From assembly GCA_003483345.1 (NCBI GenBank), contig DMWH01000057.1:7173-33642 (forward strand): a stretch of 26,470 nt of DNA, given 5' to 3'. The notes under the pieces were generated by a model. It did not search any database and had not been told where the DNA came from. It saw nothing but the letters and a program-made list of their open reading frames with translations. Source of the stretch: Clostridiales bacterium (GTDB lineage: Bacteria; Bacillota; Clostridia; Tissierellales; Sedimentibacteraceae). Below are positions 8,321 to 16,334 of the stretch, piece by piece. Made by a program: the position numbers and the translations under genes. Each line of letters opens with the position of its first letter. Position 1 is the stretch's first letter.

Positions 8321-9979
8321 CTATTCACTTATTTTACTGTTAAATTCTATCAATTCCTTAGCATTATTTATAGATTTTTCAGTTATTTTCATTCCGCTCA
8401 ACAATCTGGCAATTTCATAAATTTTGTTTTCTTTGTCTAACTTTTTAACTGTACTGAATGTATTATTGTCAACAACTTTTTTTTCAATCAAAAAATGATT
8501 TTTTGAAATTGAAGCAATTTGGGGTGAATGCGTGACACAGATAACTTGATTGTTCTTTGCAATATAATTCATTTTAACGCCGGCCATCTGTGCAGTCTTG
8601 CCGCTTATTCCCATGTCTATTTCGTCAAACACCATGGTTTGACCAATGTCGCTTTTTATTTTTTTAAAAGCTAACATTATTCTTGACGCTTCTCCTCCGG
8701 AAACTATTTTCTGAACGGAATTTAAGTCGCTTCCTACATTAGTGGAAATTAAAAATTCAACATCGTCAACACCGTCTGCAGATATATTTTTTTTATTGAT
8801 TTTAACTTCAAACTCAATATTTTTCATATTAAGCTCGCTTAATTCGATTAAAATCTGCTTTTCAAGATATTCTGCAGCGGTTTTTCTTTTCTTAGATATA
8901 ATACCTGCTTTTTCTATCAATAAATTATATATTTCATTTTTTTCTGTAATTAAAGAATTTAATTTTGAATCAGCTTTAAGAAGCAGACTTAATTCTTCAT
9001 GGGATGCATTTCTGTATTCATTAATTTTTTCTATTGAAAAACCATATTTTCTTTTTAAACGATTAATAAGAGACATCCTGTTTTCAATATTATCCAGTTT
9101 TTTTTCGTCGAGGTCCAAATTTTCTGAATAGTCCCTTAAATCATAGCTTAATAGTTTTAATTCCTCTAACTGAATATCCACCCTTGAAAGAAATTCTTCC
9201 AGTTTTTCGTCATAGTTTTTAATTTTATTTATAATGCTGTAAACATTGTTTATATTATCGCTGTTAAGAATTTGTATTGCATCATACAAAGATTTTTTAA
9301 TTTCCTGTATGTTAGAAAGCTTTTTGATATTTTTAAGAAGCTCCTCTTCTTCAAATTCCTTTAACTCTGCACTATCAATTTCATTTATTTCATATTGTAA
9401 CTGCTCAATTTTTTTATCTTTATTTAATAGTTTTTCTTTTAATGTGCTTATTTCGTTTATAACTCGGTTATATTTGACAAACAGCTCATTATAGGACTGA
9501 AGCAAGGGTGACAACTCATTTTGTATAAGACTGTCAAGCATTTTAATATGGTTTTCTTTTTTAAATAAGCTTTCATGACCAAATTGACCGTAAATGTCAA
9601 TCAATAAACTGCCTATTGCCTTAATGGTGTTAAGAGGATAAGTTCTTCCGTTAACCTTGTTTATACTTTTGCCGTTTTGTAAAAGCTCCCTTGATATTAT
9701 TAAAAAGTCATCCTTATCAATTTCAATGTTTAAACTCTTTAAGTCTTCATACAGGCTGTCATTATCGCCTATATCAAAAATTCCTTCTATTAATGCAGAA
9801 TTTTTGCCTTTTCTTATTAGTTCTTTTGAAGCTCTATCCCCCAAAATAAGCTCAATTGCATTTATCAAAACCGATTTTCCGGACCCGGTTTCTCCTGTAA
9901 AAACATTGAATCCGGAGTCAAAATCAACAGATACATTTTCGAATACTGCAAAATTGCTTATATTTAAACTAAGCAGCAT
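8321..9979 (-). CDS. recN: DNA repair protein RecN
   Basis: RecN is an SMC-like ATPase that gathers DNA ends at double-strand breaks. The 552-residue protein has Walker A at 29-36 (GETGSGKS), a long helical coiled-coil middle (about 150-370), the ABC signature VSGGEASR and Walker B MVFDEIDMGISG, followed by the CVTHSPQIAS switch. The length is normal. The ribosome binding site is weak (GGTGATG just before the ATG) and the gene starts ten bases after argR, so it may rely on coupling to argR. The order tlyA-argR-recN-spoIVB-spo0A is the classical Firmicute arrangement. Confidence 0.97.
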   Translation of the reverse strand: MLLSLNISNFAVFENVSVDFDSGFNVFTGETGSGKSVLINAIELILGDRASKELIRKGKNSALIEGIFDIGDNDSLYEDLKSLNIEIDKDDFLIISRELLQNGKSINKVNGRTYPLNTIKAIGSLLIDIYGQFGHESLFKKENHIKMLDSLIQNELSPLLQSYNELFVKYNRVINEISTLKEKLLNKDKKIEQLQYEINEIDSAELKEFEEEELLKNIKKLSNIQEIKKSLYDAIQILNSDNINNVYSIINKIKNYDEKLEEFLSRVDIQLEELKLLSYDLRDYSENLDLDEKKLDNIENRMSLINRLKRKYGFSIEKINEYRNASHEELSLLLKADSKLNSLITEKNEIYNLLIEKAGIISKKRKTAAEYLEKQILIELSELNMKNIEFEVKINKKNISADGVDDVEFLISTNVGSDLNSVQKIVSGGEASRIMLAFKKIKSDIGQTMVFDEIDMGISGKTAQMAGVKMNYIAKNNQVICVTHSPQIASISKNHFLIEKKVVDNNTFSTVKKLDKENKIYEIARLLSGMKITEKSINNAKELIEFNSKISE

Positions 9980-9989
9980 ATCATCACCA

Positions 9990-10442
9990 TTATCTTATAT
10001 TCTTTTTAAATTCCTGCAATACCTTATCTACCTGTTCAATTTTTCGCACAGCTACAAAGACGTTATCATCTCCTGCCAATGTTCCTACAATTTCTTCAAT
10101 TCCCATAAAATCAATGGCTGATGCACATATCTGAGCAGCTCCCGGAATTGTTTTAATAATTATCATATTCATTGCATTGTCGATTGAAACAACGGAATTT
10201 TCAAATATCTTATTCAATCTGTCCGTTATTCCTTCCTGGCTTTGACTTATGGTAGCATACTTATACTTACCGCTTTTAGACATTACCTTTACAAGTCTAA
10301 GCTCCTTTATATCTCTGGAAATTGTAGCTTGTGTAACATCAATACCCATATTTTTCAGGGCTTCAGCTAATTCCTCCTGGGTTTCAATTTCACTTTTTGA
10401 AATTAACTCAAGAATTTTTGTTTGTCTGGTATACTTTTTCAT
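9990..10442 (-). CDS. argR: Arginine repressor ArgR/AhrC
   Basis: ArgR is a hexameric, arginine-responsive repressor of arginine synthesis and activator of its breakdown. The 150-residue product has the winged-helix N-terminus (YTRQTKILELISKSEIETQE, then DVTQATISRDIKELRLVKV) and the C-terminal arginine-binding and oligomerisation domain, with the conserved PGAAQICASAIDFMG and GTLAGDDNVFV blocks. ATG 10442 is chosen because AGAGGTG lies just before it and the protein then begins as usual for the family. An ATG eleven codons earlier lies inside the tlyA end region and lacks a good site. No arginine genes are nearby; in this position argR is a conserved neighbour of recN. Confidence 0.96.
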   Translation of the reverse strand: MKKYTRQTKILELISKSEIETQEELAEALKNMGIDVTQATISRDIKELRLVKVMSKSGKYKYATISQSQEGITDRLNKIFENSVVSIDNAMNMIIIKTIPGAAQICASAIDFMGIEEIVGTLAGDDNVFVAVRKIEQVDKVLQEFKKNIR

Positions 10443-10461
10443 TTGACACCTCTTAGTTTTT

Positions 10462-11247
10462 TTATAGTTTTTCAAAGGCTTTATTTATTAAGTCTTTGAA
10501 ATTAATTTCATTTGTATTTCCTGTAATTTTTAAGTGGGCAAGATATTCTATGTTTCCTGCCCCTCCTCTTATTGGAGAATAATCCATATTAATTAATTTC
10601 AAATTATTTGTTTTACAATAATTATTAATACTATTAAGTACCCCTAAATGTACTTCTCTTTTTTTTACTATACCTTTTTTCCCTATGTTTACCTTACCTG
10701 CTTCAAATTGAGGTTTTACCAGTGCGACAATATCTGTATCATTATGACTTAATTCGACAATTTTAGGTATAATATGTTGAAGCGAAATAAAAGAAACATC
10801 AACTGTTATAATGTCTATAATATCAGTAATTATAGATGTATCAATATATCTGAAATTTGTGTTTTCTAAATTAACAACTCGAATATCATTCTTTAATGAA
10901 TCATGAAGCTGACCGCAGCCCACATCTATTGCATATACTTTTTTTGCTCCATGTTTTAACAGATAATCCGTAAATCCTCCGGTTGAAGCACCGATATCTA
11001 CTGCTGTCTTATTTTCAATATTAATGTTAAATACATGAATTGCTTTTTCAATTTTTAAATAACCCCTACTTATATATACATCTTCTGTAATTTTTATTTT
11101 AACATCATCATTTACCATATATGATGGCTTTGTTATTAATTTATCATCCACAAATACAGAATTGTTTAAAATAAGCTCCTTTGCCTTTTCACGGCTGCCA
11201 ACATACCCTTTATTATGCAAAAATACGTCAAGTCTGTAATTTTTCAT
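10462..11247 (-). CDS. tlyA: TlyA family rRNA 2'-O-methyltransferase
   Basis: TlyA enzymes methylate the 2'-OH of specific cytidines in 16S and/or 23S rRNA, and were once called hemolysin A. The 261-residue protein has an S4 RNA-binding domain (about 1-60, YRLDVFLHNKGYVGSREKAK) and a FtsJ-like Rossmann domain with the SAM motif D84-IGASTGGFTD. The ATG at 11247 is used because the promoter upstream predicts a start near 11305, which excludes the in-frame ATG at 11307. The ribosome binding site is modest (AAGG, eight bases upstream). It is first in the tlyA-argR-recN-spoIVB run. The usual upstream neighbours ispA and dxs are missing. Confidence 0.92.
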   Translation of the reverse strand: MKNYRLDVFLHNKGYVGSREKAKELILNNSVFVDDKLITKPSYMVNDDVKIKITEDVYISRGYLKIEKAIHVFNINIENKTAVDIGASTGGFTDYLLKHGAKKVYAIDVGCGQLHDSLKNDIRVVNLENTNFRYIDTSIITDIIDIITVDVSFISLQHIIPKIVELSHNDTDIVALVKPQFEAGKVNIGKKGIVKKREVHLGVLNSINNYCKTNNLKLINMDYSPIRGGAGNIEYLAHLKITGNTNEINFKDLINKAFEKL

Positions 11248-11311
11248 TTTTATGCCTTGCCCGGTACATAAATATTCTTCTAAAAAAATAAATATTTGGA
11301 TATTCAATAAA

Positions 11312-11340
11312 ATTATAGCATATCAATTAACTTATATCAA
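11312..11340 (-). promoter_or_regulatory. Sigma-A promoter for tlyA-argR-recN
   Basis: On the minus strand TTGATA (11340-11335) is followed after 17 bases by TATAAT (11317-11312), which is close to consensus. The predicted start is near 11305, giving a leader of about 58 bases. It makes tlyA the first gene of a separate unit from xseAB. Confidence 0.75.
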
Positions 11341-11444
11341 TTAATATTTTTAATAATTATTAAAATTTAAGGATACACCTTTATGGAAGTCAGCCTATAA
11401 TACAGGTCTTCAAAGGAATGTTCCCTCTTATGTCTAAGGATTTC

Positions 11445-11639
11445 TTATTCAATATTTTCATCTATAATTTTGATTTTTCTTTGAGTGTCATCCAACTTTT
11501 TCATGCAAAAAGAATAAGCCTTCATTCCCTTTTCATAATTTTCCAGAAGCTCGTCAATTGAAATATCATCTTTATTTTCAAATTTCCGGACAATATTTTT
11601 TAATTCTTCCAAGGCACTTTCAAAATTATCGTACTCCAT
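11445..11639 (-). CDS. xseB: Exodeoxyribonuclease VII small subunit
   Basis: XseB is the small subunit that oligomerises around XseA to form exonuclease VII, which degrades single-stranded DNA. The 64-residue protein has the typical helical hairpin (FESALEELKNIVRKFEN, then SIDELLENYEKGMKAYSFC). The ATG lies one base after the xseA stop, and its GAGGTG site is inside the end of xseA, so the two are coupled. After its TAA the same frame stays open for another 25 codons; see the findings. Confidence 0.95.
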   Translation of the reverse strand: MEYDNFESALEELKNIVRKFENKDDISIDELLENYEKGMKAYSFCMKKLDDTQRKIKIIDENIE

Positions 11640-11640
11640 A

Positions 11641-12822
11641 TTACACCTCTTTTATATCTCTTGTTTCTGCTTCTATTTTAAAGTCAGCAAATCTTATATG
11701 AAGAATATCTTTTAATTCTACCTGTTCTTTATGCTTTATAATATTTCCTGAATTGTCCGATACCAACGCAAATCCCTTTTCAAGCTGTTTCTTGTAATCA
11801 AAAGTATTCAATTTTTCTAACATTATTTTAAGATTGAAATAATACTCATTAATTTGTGAGGTAGTTTTATTTTTTATTAAATTTTTATAAGTATCTAACT
11901 GATTTTTTGTTTTATAAATATCCTCTAAGGGCAGGCTGCTTCTTAATAAATATTTATTAGATATTAGTTCAGCCTTTTTTAATGATATGGTATTGTTTGT
12001 TTCTGATTTCAAGGTAAATACAAGATTATCGAGCTTTTCTTCAATATCTTTGTAGTTTCTAATAATTCTTTCGGCTGCAGCAGTCGGAGTATGACAGTAT
12101 ACATCAGCCACATAGTCGGTCAGTGTTCTGTCTGTTTCGTGTCCTATTCCGGTAACAACCACAATATTGGATTTATAAACTTCCATTGCTACGTCCATAT
12201 CGTTAAAAACATTTAAATCCTCAAAACTTCCTCCTCCTCTTGAAATGAGAATTACGTCAGTTTCCACACTGTTAAAATATTTTAATCCTTCAATAATACT
12301 TTTTTTGGATTTTTCTCCTTGTACCAATGTGTTGTATATAGTTATATCAATATTGGCTTTTACATTTTCAAATGTTTTTAATATATCCTTGATGGCTGCC
12401 CCAGTCTTTGAGGTAATTATGCCTATTCTTTGAGGGAATTCGGGAAGCTCTCTTTTGCGGTCAAAGAGTCCCTGCTCTTTTAGTTTTTCTTTTAATAGCT
12501 CCAAATCTAAAAGAATTTTACCTAATCCTGCCCTTTCAATATCTCTAACAATAAGCTGGTAGGTACCCTTTGCTTCGTATACGGAAAGCTCTCCTTCCGC
12601 TATTATTTTGTCCCCGTTTTTTGAAATTGTGTCGGCAAAAAAAGCAACACAAGATATACAGGATATTTCATCGCATAATGAAAAATAAGTATAGCCTGTC
12701 TTACTTATTCTAATGTTTGTAATTTCACCCTCAACCCTCAAATTATTCAGGATTGAATTACTCATTAAGTACTTTTTTATATATTGGTTTAAAACAGAAA
12801 CTTTAATTGGTTTTAATTTCAT
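11641..12822 (-). CDS. xseA: Exodeoxyribonuclease VII large subunit
   Basis: XseA is the catalytic subunit of exonuclease VII. The 393-residue protein has an N-terminal OB-fold (KVSVLNQYIKKYL...LRVEGEITN, about 5-100) and the catalytic domain with the conserved blocks RIGIITSKTGAAIKDI, ISRGGGSFEDLNVFND and CHTPTAAAE. A coiled-coil C-terminus ends with the KGFALV segment. ATG 12822 follows AGGTGG and places the usual N-terminus first; it overlaps the end of the TsaD-like gene by 20 bases. An in-frame ATG eleven codons earlier lacks such a site. The length is slightly short but normal for Clostridia. Confidence 0.96.
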   Translation of the reverse strand: MKLKPIKVSVLNQYIKKYLMSNSILNNLRVEGEITNIRISKTGYTYFSLCDEISCISCVAFFADTISKNGDKIIAEGELSVYEAKGTYQLIVRDIERAGLGKILLDLELLKEKLKEQGLFDRKRELPEFPQRIGIITSKTGAAIKDILKTFENVKANIDITIYNTLVQGEKSKKSIIEGLKYFNSVETDVILISRGGGSFEDLNVFNDMDVAMEVYKSNIVVVTGIGHETDRTLTDYVADVYCHTPTAAAERIIRNYKDIEEKLDNLVFTLKSETNNTISLKKAELISNKYLLRSSLPLEDIYKTKNQLDTYKNLIKNKTTSQINEYYFNLKIMLEKLNTFDYKKQLEKGFALVSDNSGNIIKHKEQVELKDILHIRFADFKIEAETRDIKEV

Positions 12823-13750
12823 TGTGCCACCTGTCAATAATGGGGAGATATGCAAGACCTAATGCATTGTCGGAAGAATTATTTACAGCAGGAAATAATA
12901 CTTCATATCCTTTAACACTTTTTGTGATATAATTTCTTATATAGCTGTTGGATGCAACTCCTCCCGAAATAATTAAGGTTTTGTGTTGAAGATGTGACAG
13001 ACTGCTTATTATATGTACTATATATTCGGCAATATAATCAAAAAGTGAAGTAATTATTACTTCCTTTGAATATTTATTTAGCAGATTGCCAAAATAGTTT
13101 TCCATTCCTGATAAGTTTATATATGAACCTTTTATCAGTCTTGGTCTTGTAATTTTTTCAAAAGTTTTGTCTTTAATGTATTCCTCCATATATTTTCCGC
13201 AAGGAAATATAAAACCCATCATGATTCCAAGCCTGTCTATGAGCTGTCCGAATGTAATATCCTTTGTCCCGCCTACAATTTTAATATCGAAGCCTTTAAT
13301 GGCTTTATTGCAAGACAAAAATTCCGTGGTACCACCTGATATATGCACTGCAAGGAATTCATCGATATTTTTATAATTGTTTATTATTGAAGCTGCTATA
13401 TGGTTTTCCTGATGAGAATATTCCAAAAACTCGCAATTTAATGTATCAGAAATAACCTTTCCGAAATTTCTTCCTGCAATAAATACGGGCATATATGAGT
13501 TTTCAGCATTTCGAGGTTTTGAACTAACTGATACAATCTTAATATTTGAAAGGTCATATGGAATTTTTTCGTATAGCTCCGGCAAGTTTTTTAAATGCTG
13601 AAATACAGCTTCTTGCTGTCTTAGGCCTTTTTGTCCTTTTTTTACTTCGAGTACCTTTCTTTCATCTGCAAGTATTTCATTGCTTTCTTCGTTAATAAGT
13701 GCAACGGATGTTGTATAAGAGCTTGTATCAATTCCAAGTATATATCTCAT
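12803..13750 (-). CDS. TsaD/Kae1-like (peptidase M22 family) paralog of unknown function
   Basis: The 315-residue protein has the ASKHA fold of TsaD, the tRNA t6A synthesis enzyme, but diverges from it. The start resembles TsaD (LGIDTSSYTTSVAL). A metal-binding HxxxH is kept as H-Q-E-N-H at about 112-116, the SGGHT motif has become SGGTTE, and the C-terminal GGVASNSYIR and SSDNALGLA blocks (with the metal-ligand Asp) remain. The glycine-rich TsaD loop GPGLxGALLVG is replaced by SSKPRNAENSYMP. I infer a paralog rather than the t6A enzyme itself; such a gene is found next to nusB and xseA in other Clostridia. ATG 13750 overlaps the nusB stop (ATGA), with AAGGTG ten bases upstream; a GTG twelve bases earlier is less likely. 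In B. subtilis folD is at this place. Confidence 0.82.
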   Translation of the reverse strand: MRYILGIDTSSYTTSVALINEESNEILADERKVLEVKKGQKGLRQQEAVFQHLKNLPELYEKIPYDLSNIKIVSVSSKPRNAENSYMPVFIAGRNFGKVISDTLNCEFLEYSHQENHIAASIINNYKNIDEFLAVHISGGTTEFLSCNKAIKGFDIKIVGGTKDITFGQLIDRLGIMMGFIFPCGKYMEEYIKDKTFEKITRPRLIKGSYINLSGMENYFGNLLNKYSKEVIITSLFDYIAEYIVHIISSLSHLQHKTLIISGGVASNSYIRNYITKSVKGYEVLFPAVNNSSDNALGLAYLPIIDRWHNEIKTN

Positions 13751-14151
13751 TTTTTTATGCACCTTACTACAGTACCTAAGATTCCGTTAATGAATTTATG
13801 GGAGTCTTCTTTTGAAAATTTTTTGCTTATTTCCACTGCTTCGTTAATTGATACACTTTCAGGTATTGTTTCATTATATAATATTTCAGAAAGAGCTATA
13901 CGTAAGACTGCAAGGTCTACCTTTGCAATACGGGAGAGCTTCCAGTCCTTGGAATTATCGGTAATATGTTTGTCTATTTCTTCCATATTGTCAATCATAT
14001 CGGATATTGTTTTATTTAAATAATCAATATCCATGTTTTCAAGCTCAAAATGCTCTAAATATTCTGTAATATTATTTTTGTTAAAATCTTTGTTTACGTC
14101 CATACTGTATGCAATTTTTACAGCTTCTTCTCTAGTTTCTTTACGTTTCAT
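13747..14151 (-). CDS. nusB: Transcription antitermination factor NusB
   Basis: NusB binds boxA RNA with NusE (S10) to prevent premature termination of rRNA transcripts. The 134-residue all-helical protein starts with the typical KRKETREEAVKIAYSMD and ends with VSINEAVEISKKFSKEDSHKFINGILG, a near-diagnostic C-terminal block. ATG 14151 is preceded by AGGAGT at the right spacing. A longer in-frame reading back to 14214 runs into a GGGGGACA hairpin and has no site, so it was rejected. It follows yqhY as in Bacillus (yqhY-nusB). Confidence 0.95.
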   Translation of the reverse strand: MKRKETREEAVKIAYSMDVNKDFNKNNITEYLEHFELENMDIDYLNKTISDMIDNMEEIDKHITDNSKDWKLSRIAKVDLAVLRIALSEILYNETIPESVSINEAVEISKKFSKEDSHKFINGILGTVVRCIKK

Positions 14152-14216
14152 GTTTACTCCTGATACTATAAAAGTTTTACTGCCGCAGAAGGTATACTCT
14201 TCCTTATGCACCATTA

Positions 14217-14244
14217 GGGGGACAATCCATATGGTGTGTCCCCC
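14217..14244. repeat. GGGGGACA/TGTCCCCC hairpin (REP-like copy 1)
   Basis: A perfect 8-bp inverted repeat (14217-14224 with 14237-14244) encloses 12 bases containing the palindrome CCATATGG. It lies between yqhY and nusB. The right side carries the 10-mer GGTGTGTCCC (14233-14242), which is shared exactly with two other intergenic hairpins in this window. Confidence 0.6.
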
Positions 14245-14249
14245 ATCCT

Positions 14250-14654
14250 CTACTCTATTGCTATGTTGGCAGCATCCTTTTCTTTTTCTTGTACTTTCTC
14301 CTGTATTTTTTCCTGAACGATATTAAGTACGTGGACGTTTACAGCTGCCACCTTTAAGTCTGTCATAGTTTCAATTTCTTTCTTTATTGCTAATTGAACT
14401 TCTCTTGCTACCTCATTTATTTTATAGCCATATTCAACATTGATAAAAATGTCCACTACTACTGTATCTTCATTAACATCGACTTTTATACCTTTTGAAT
14501 AATTATTTTTTGAAAATAAATTGGTGATTCCGTCTGTTACACCTGTACGAGTAGTATTGACGCCTTTAACTTGACTCGCTGCTATACCTGCAATAATTAT
14601 TACAACATCATCGGATATTTTTACCTGACCGAATTCAAATTTTTCATTGTCCAT
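14250..14654 (-). CDS. yqhY: Asp23/Gls24 family protein (YqhY-like)
   Basis: The 134-residue protein belongs to the Asp23 family (DUF322), small envelope-stress or lipid-related proteins of Firmicutes. The typical pattern is seen: GQVKISDDVVIIIAGIAASQVKG, then VDVNEDTVVVDIFINVEYG, then the helix VAREVQLAIKKEIETMT and VNVHVLNIV. The C-terminus is charged (QEKIQEKVQEKEKDAAN). AGGAGG lies before the ATG. In B. subtilis the ortholog yqhY sits between accC and nusB; here spoIIIAH takes the upstream place. Its function is not settled, though a link to acetyl-CoA carboxylase has been reported for Bacillus. It is probably co-transcribed with nusB, with a hairpin between them. Confidence 0.88.
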   Translation of the reverse strand: MDNEKFEFGQVKISDDVVIIIAGIAASQVKGVNTTRTGVTDGITNLFSKNNYSKGIKVDVNEDTVVVDIFINVEYGYKINEVAREVQLAIKKEIETMTDLKVAAVNVHVLNIVQEKIQEKVQEKEKDAANIAIE

Positions 14655-14696
14655 TGTAGCACCTCCTAAAATAATTATAGCAGAAGTTGAAAATAT

Positions 14697-15344
14697 TTAC
14701 AAATCAATATTATCAAATTTCACGATTTTTATTTGAGAAGGTGTATAATTAGTTTCTGAAACGACTACATCTAAAATAACTGTGGCATCTGCCTTTTCAA
14801 TCGTGTCATTTGTTACAATTTTAACCATGCTTTCATCTACAATGGCAACTGATTCGTTATACCCTTTTGATTGAAGCATAAGCTCAATTCCCTGTTCTGC
14901 TTCAATAAATGAATTCTTTTTCAATAAAAGCTGCTCAAATTGCTCCTTAGTTTCGTCAGATATCAATGATGAGCTCAAACTTTCTTCAAGATAATCCAAT
15001 ACATCCATGTTGCTTTTTTCCTTGTTTAATTTAAAGTTAGCAAAGCTGGCATTTAAAACACCCAGGACACCTTCCGAGGAAGCTTCCTCAGCAGACGATA
15101 AATCTGTTATATCCCCCAAAATTTCATAATCTGTTTCCTCCGGCAGCACTTCTGCAAAATCAACTTCATTAACTCCGCCCTCAATTATTTCTGCAATGTC
15201 ACCTTCCAAATCTGCCGGCTCCATCTGGCCTGTTTCAAGATCATCAAATGCATTATCCGGCGTCAAACTCATATTTATATACCCAATAATAAATATTATT
15301 GCCAGAGATGCTAAAAATACTAATGTTTCTTTTCTCATTATCAT
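14697..15344 (-). CDS. spoIIIAH: Stage III sporulation protein AH
   Basis: SpoIIIAH is the mother-cell membrane protein whose extracytoplasmic YscJ/FliF-like ring domain binds forespore SpoIIQ, forming the channel across the space between the two membranes. The 215-residue protein has a membrane segment at about residues 7-25 and an acidic linker (about 30-95). The conserved globular domain follows at about 100-215 (DYLEESLSSSLISDETKEQF..., ending VSETNYTPSQIKIVKFD). Two ATGs two codons apart are possible (15344 and 15338); the GGGGGT site is rather close to the first, so the second may be used. It is the last gene of the spoIIIA set, nine bases after AG. Confidence 0.9.
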   Translation of the reverse strand: MIMRKETLVFLASLAIIFIIGYINMSLTPDNAFDDLETGQMEPADLEGDIAEIIEGGVNEVDFAEVLPEETDYEILGDITDLSSAEEASSEGVLGVLNASFANFKLNKEKSNMDVLDYLEESLSSSLISDETKEQFEQLLLKKNSFIEAEQGIELMLQSKGYNESVAIVDESMVKIVTNDTIEKADATVILDVVVSETNYTPSQIKIVKFDNIDL

Positions 15345-15353
15345 AAGACCCCC

Positions 15354-15896
15354 TTAGTTTATAACTATTATTTCAATATCATTTAATTTGATATCCAATA
15401 AAGTTTTTACAGAATTGATTAGAATACTGTAAATATCTTTATTTCCGCTGTAATTTACTACCACAAGCACACCGGATATTTCAGGATATTGATAATACCG
15501 CTCAACTACTGAATTATCCCTGCCTAATATTACTTTATTTTGTTTTGTCTCTCTGTTCACCTCTCTTTTAGTACCGTCACTCATAGATTCAATATTTGTT
15601 TCATTGCTGATATTTTCATCATAAACAGGTTCCAGTATCGGAGTTTGTTTTGTGTAAATCATTACATCAACACTGTTAATATCATCAATTTTACTAAGTA
15701 TTTCCTCCATTCTTTTTTCTAATGCATATACATAGCTTTCTGTTTTCACTTCACTATCTTGATAACTTACAGGCTCCCCTGAAACTTTTGAAAAATCAAG
15801 TTTTAATATTAAGGATATTATCACCAGCAATATGAAAACATTAACTGCATAGCTTAATTTTTTGTTTTCTTTTAGCATTTTAAAAAATTCATTCAT
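15354..15896 (-). CDS. spoIIIAG: Stage III sporulation protein AG
   Basis: SpoIIIAG forms a large ring in the space between mother cell and forespore as part of the feeding-tube complex. The 180-residue protein has a basic N-terminus, one membrane segment (about 17-33, YAVNVFILLVIISLILK), a variable region rich in charged residues, and the C-terminal ring-building motif domain (SGVLVVVNYSGNKDIYSILINSVKTLLDI). The ATG overlaps the end of spoIIIAF by eight bases, and its GGAGGGG site is inside AF. Confidence 0.92.
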   Translation of the reverse strand: MNEFFKMLKENKKLSYAVNVFILLVIISLILKLDFSKVSGEPVSYQDSEVKTESYVYALEKRMEEILSKIDDINSVDVMIYTKQTPILEPVYDENISNETNIESMSDGTKREVNRETKQNKVILGRDNSVVERYYQYPEISGVLVVVNYSGNKDIYSILINSVKTLLDIKLNDIEIIVIN

Positions 15897-16332
15897 AAGC
15901 CCCTCCGTTTATTTCTATCTTATCTGAGCTAAGTTGAAAAATTTCAGCTATGTTTGATTTCAATCTATCGAGCTCATCTTTTCCAATCATCTTTCTTAGG
16001 TTGACTATGGCTGATATTTGCATGTCCTCTTGAAATCTTAAGATAATATTTGAAACAACTTCTCCTTGGAAATTCTCTTTATTAATTGATTCAATAATTT
16101 CGGGAGAAATGCTTTTTACGTTTACCTCTCTTTGAAAGGCAGGAACTTCGGTTGTTACCGGCAATTTTACATTCATGCTCCCATTAAGAAATATATTATC
16201 CAGAATGAAAATAATGATTAAAAGTTTAATAGATATTCTGCAAAATTTCTGTGTTTTTCCCTCCGGGAAAATTATCATTATTAAATTAAAAATAAGTATT
16301 AATATCAAGGTGTTAACAATCGTTGTTTTCAT
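15889..16332 (-). CDS. spoIIIAF: Stage III sporulation protein AF
   Basis: SpoIIIAF is a mother-cell membrane component of the SpoIIIA-SpoIIQ complex with a small cytoplasm-distal domain. From ATG 16332 the product has 147 residues, with two membrane helices (about 5-23 and 33-51) and then a soluble domain ending in KIEINGG. The start is supported by TAGGAT upstream and by its place two bases after the AE stop. A longer in-frame reading (to 16413) lies inside AE and would put hydrophilic residues before the first helix, so it was rejected. The protein is shorter than the roughly 200 residues of B. subtilis. Confidence 0.88.
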   Translation of the reverse strand: MKTTIVNTLILILIFNLIMIIFPEGKTQKFCRISIKLLIIIFILDNIFLNGSMNVKLPVTTEVPAFQREVNVKSISPEIIESINKENFQGEVVSNIILRFQEDMQISAIVNLRKMIGKDELDRLKSNIAEIFQLSSDKIEINGGAYE

Positions 16333-16334
16333 AG

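Noticed and set aside
9657-10121. Plus-strand open frame of 154 codons
   Set aside because: It is antisense to recN and argR, both clearly real; the product is low complexity and has no family features.
11248-11307. Upstream extension of tlyA by 20 codons
   Set aside because: The ATG at 11307 coincides with the predicted transcription start of the TTGATA-17-TATAAT promoter, so it cannot be translated from it.
14152-14214. Upstream extension of nusB by 21 codons
   Set aside because: The extension lies in the gap beside a GGGGGACA hairpin, lacks a ribosome binding site and is not family-like; AGGAGT precedes ATG 14151.
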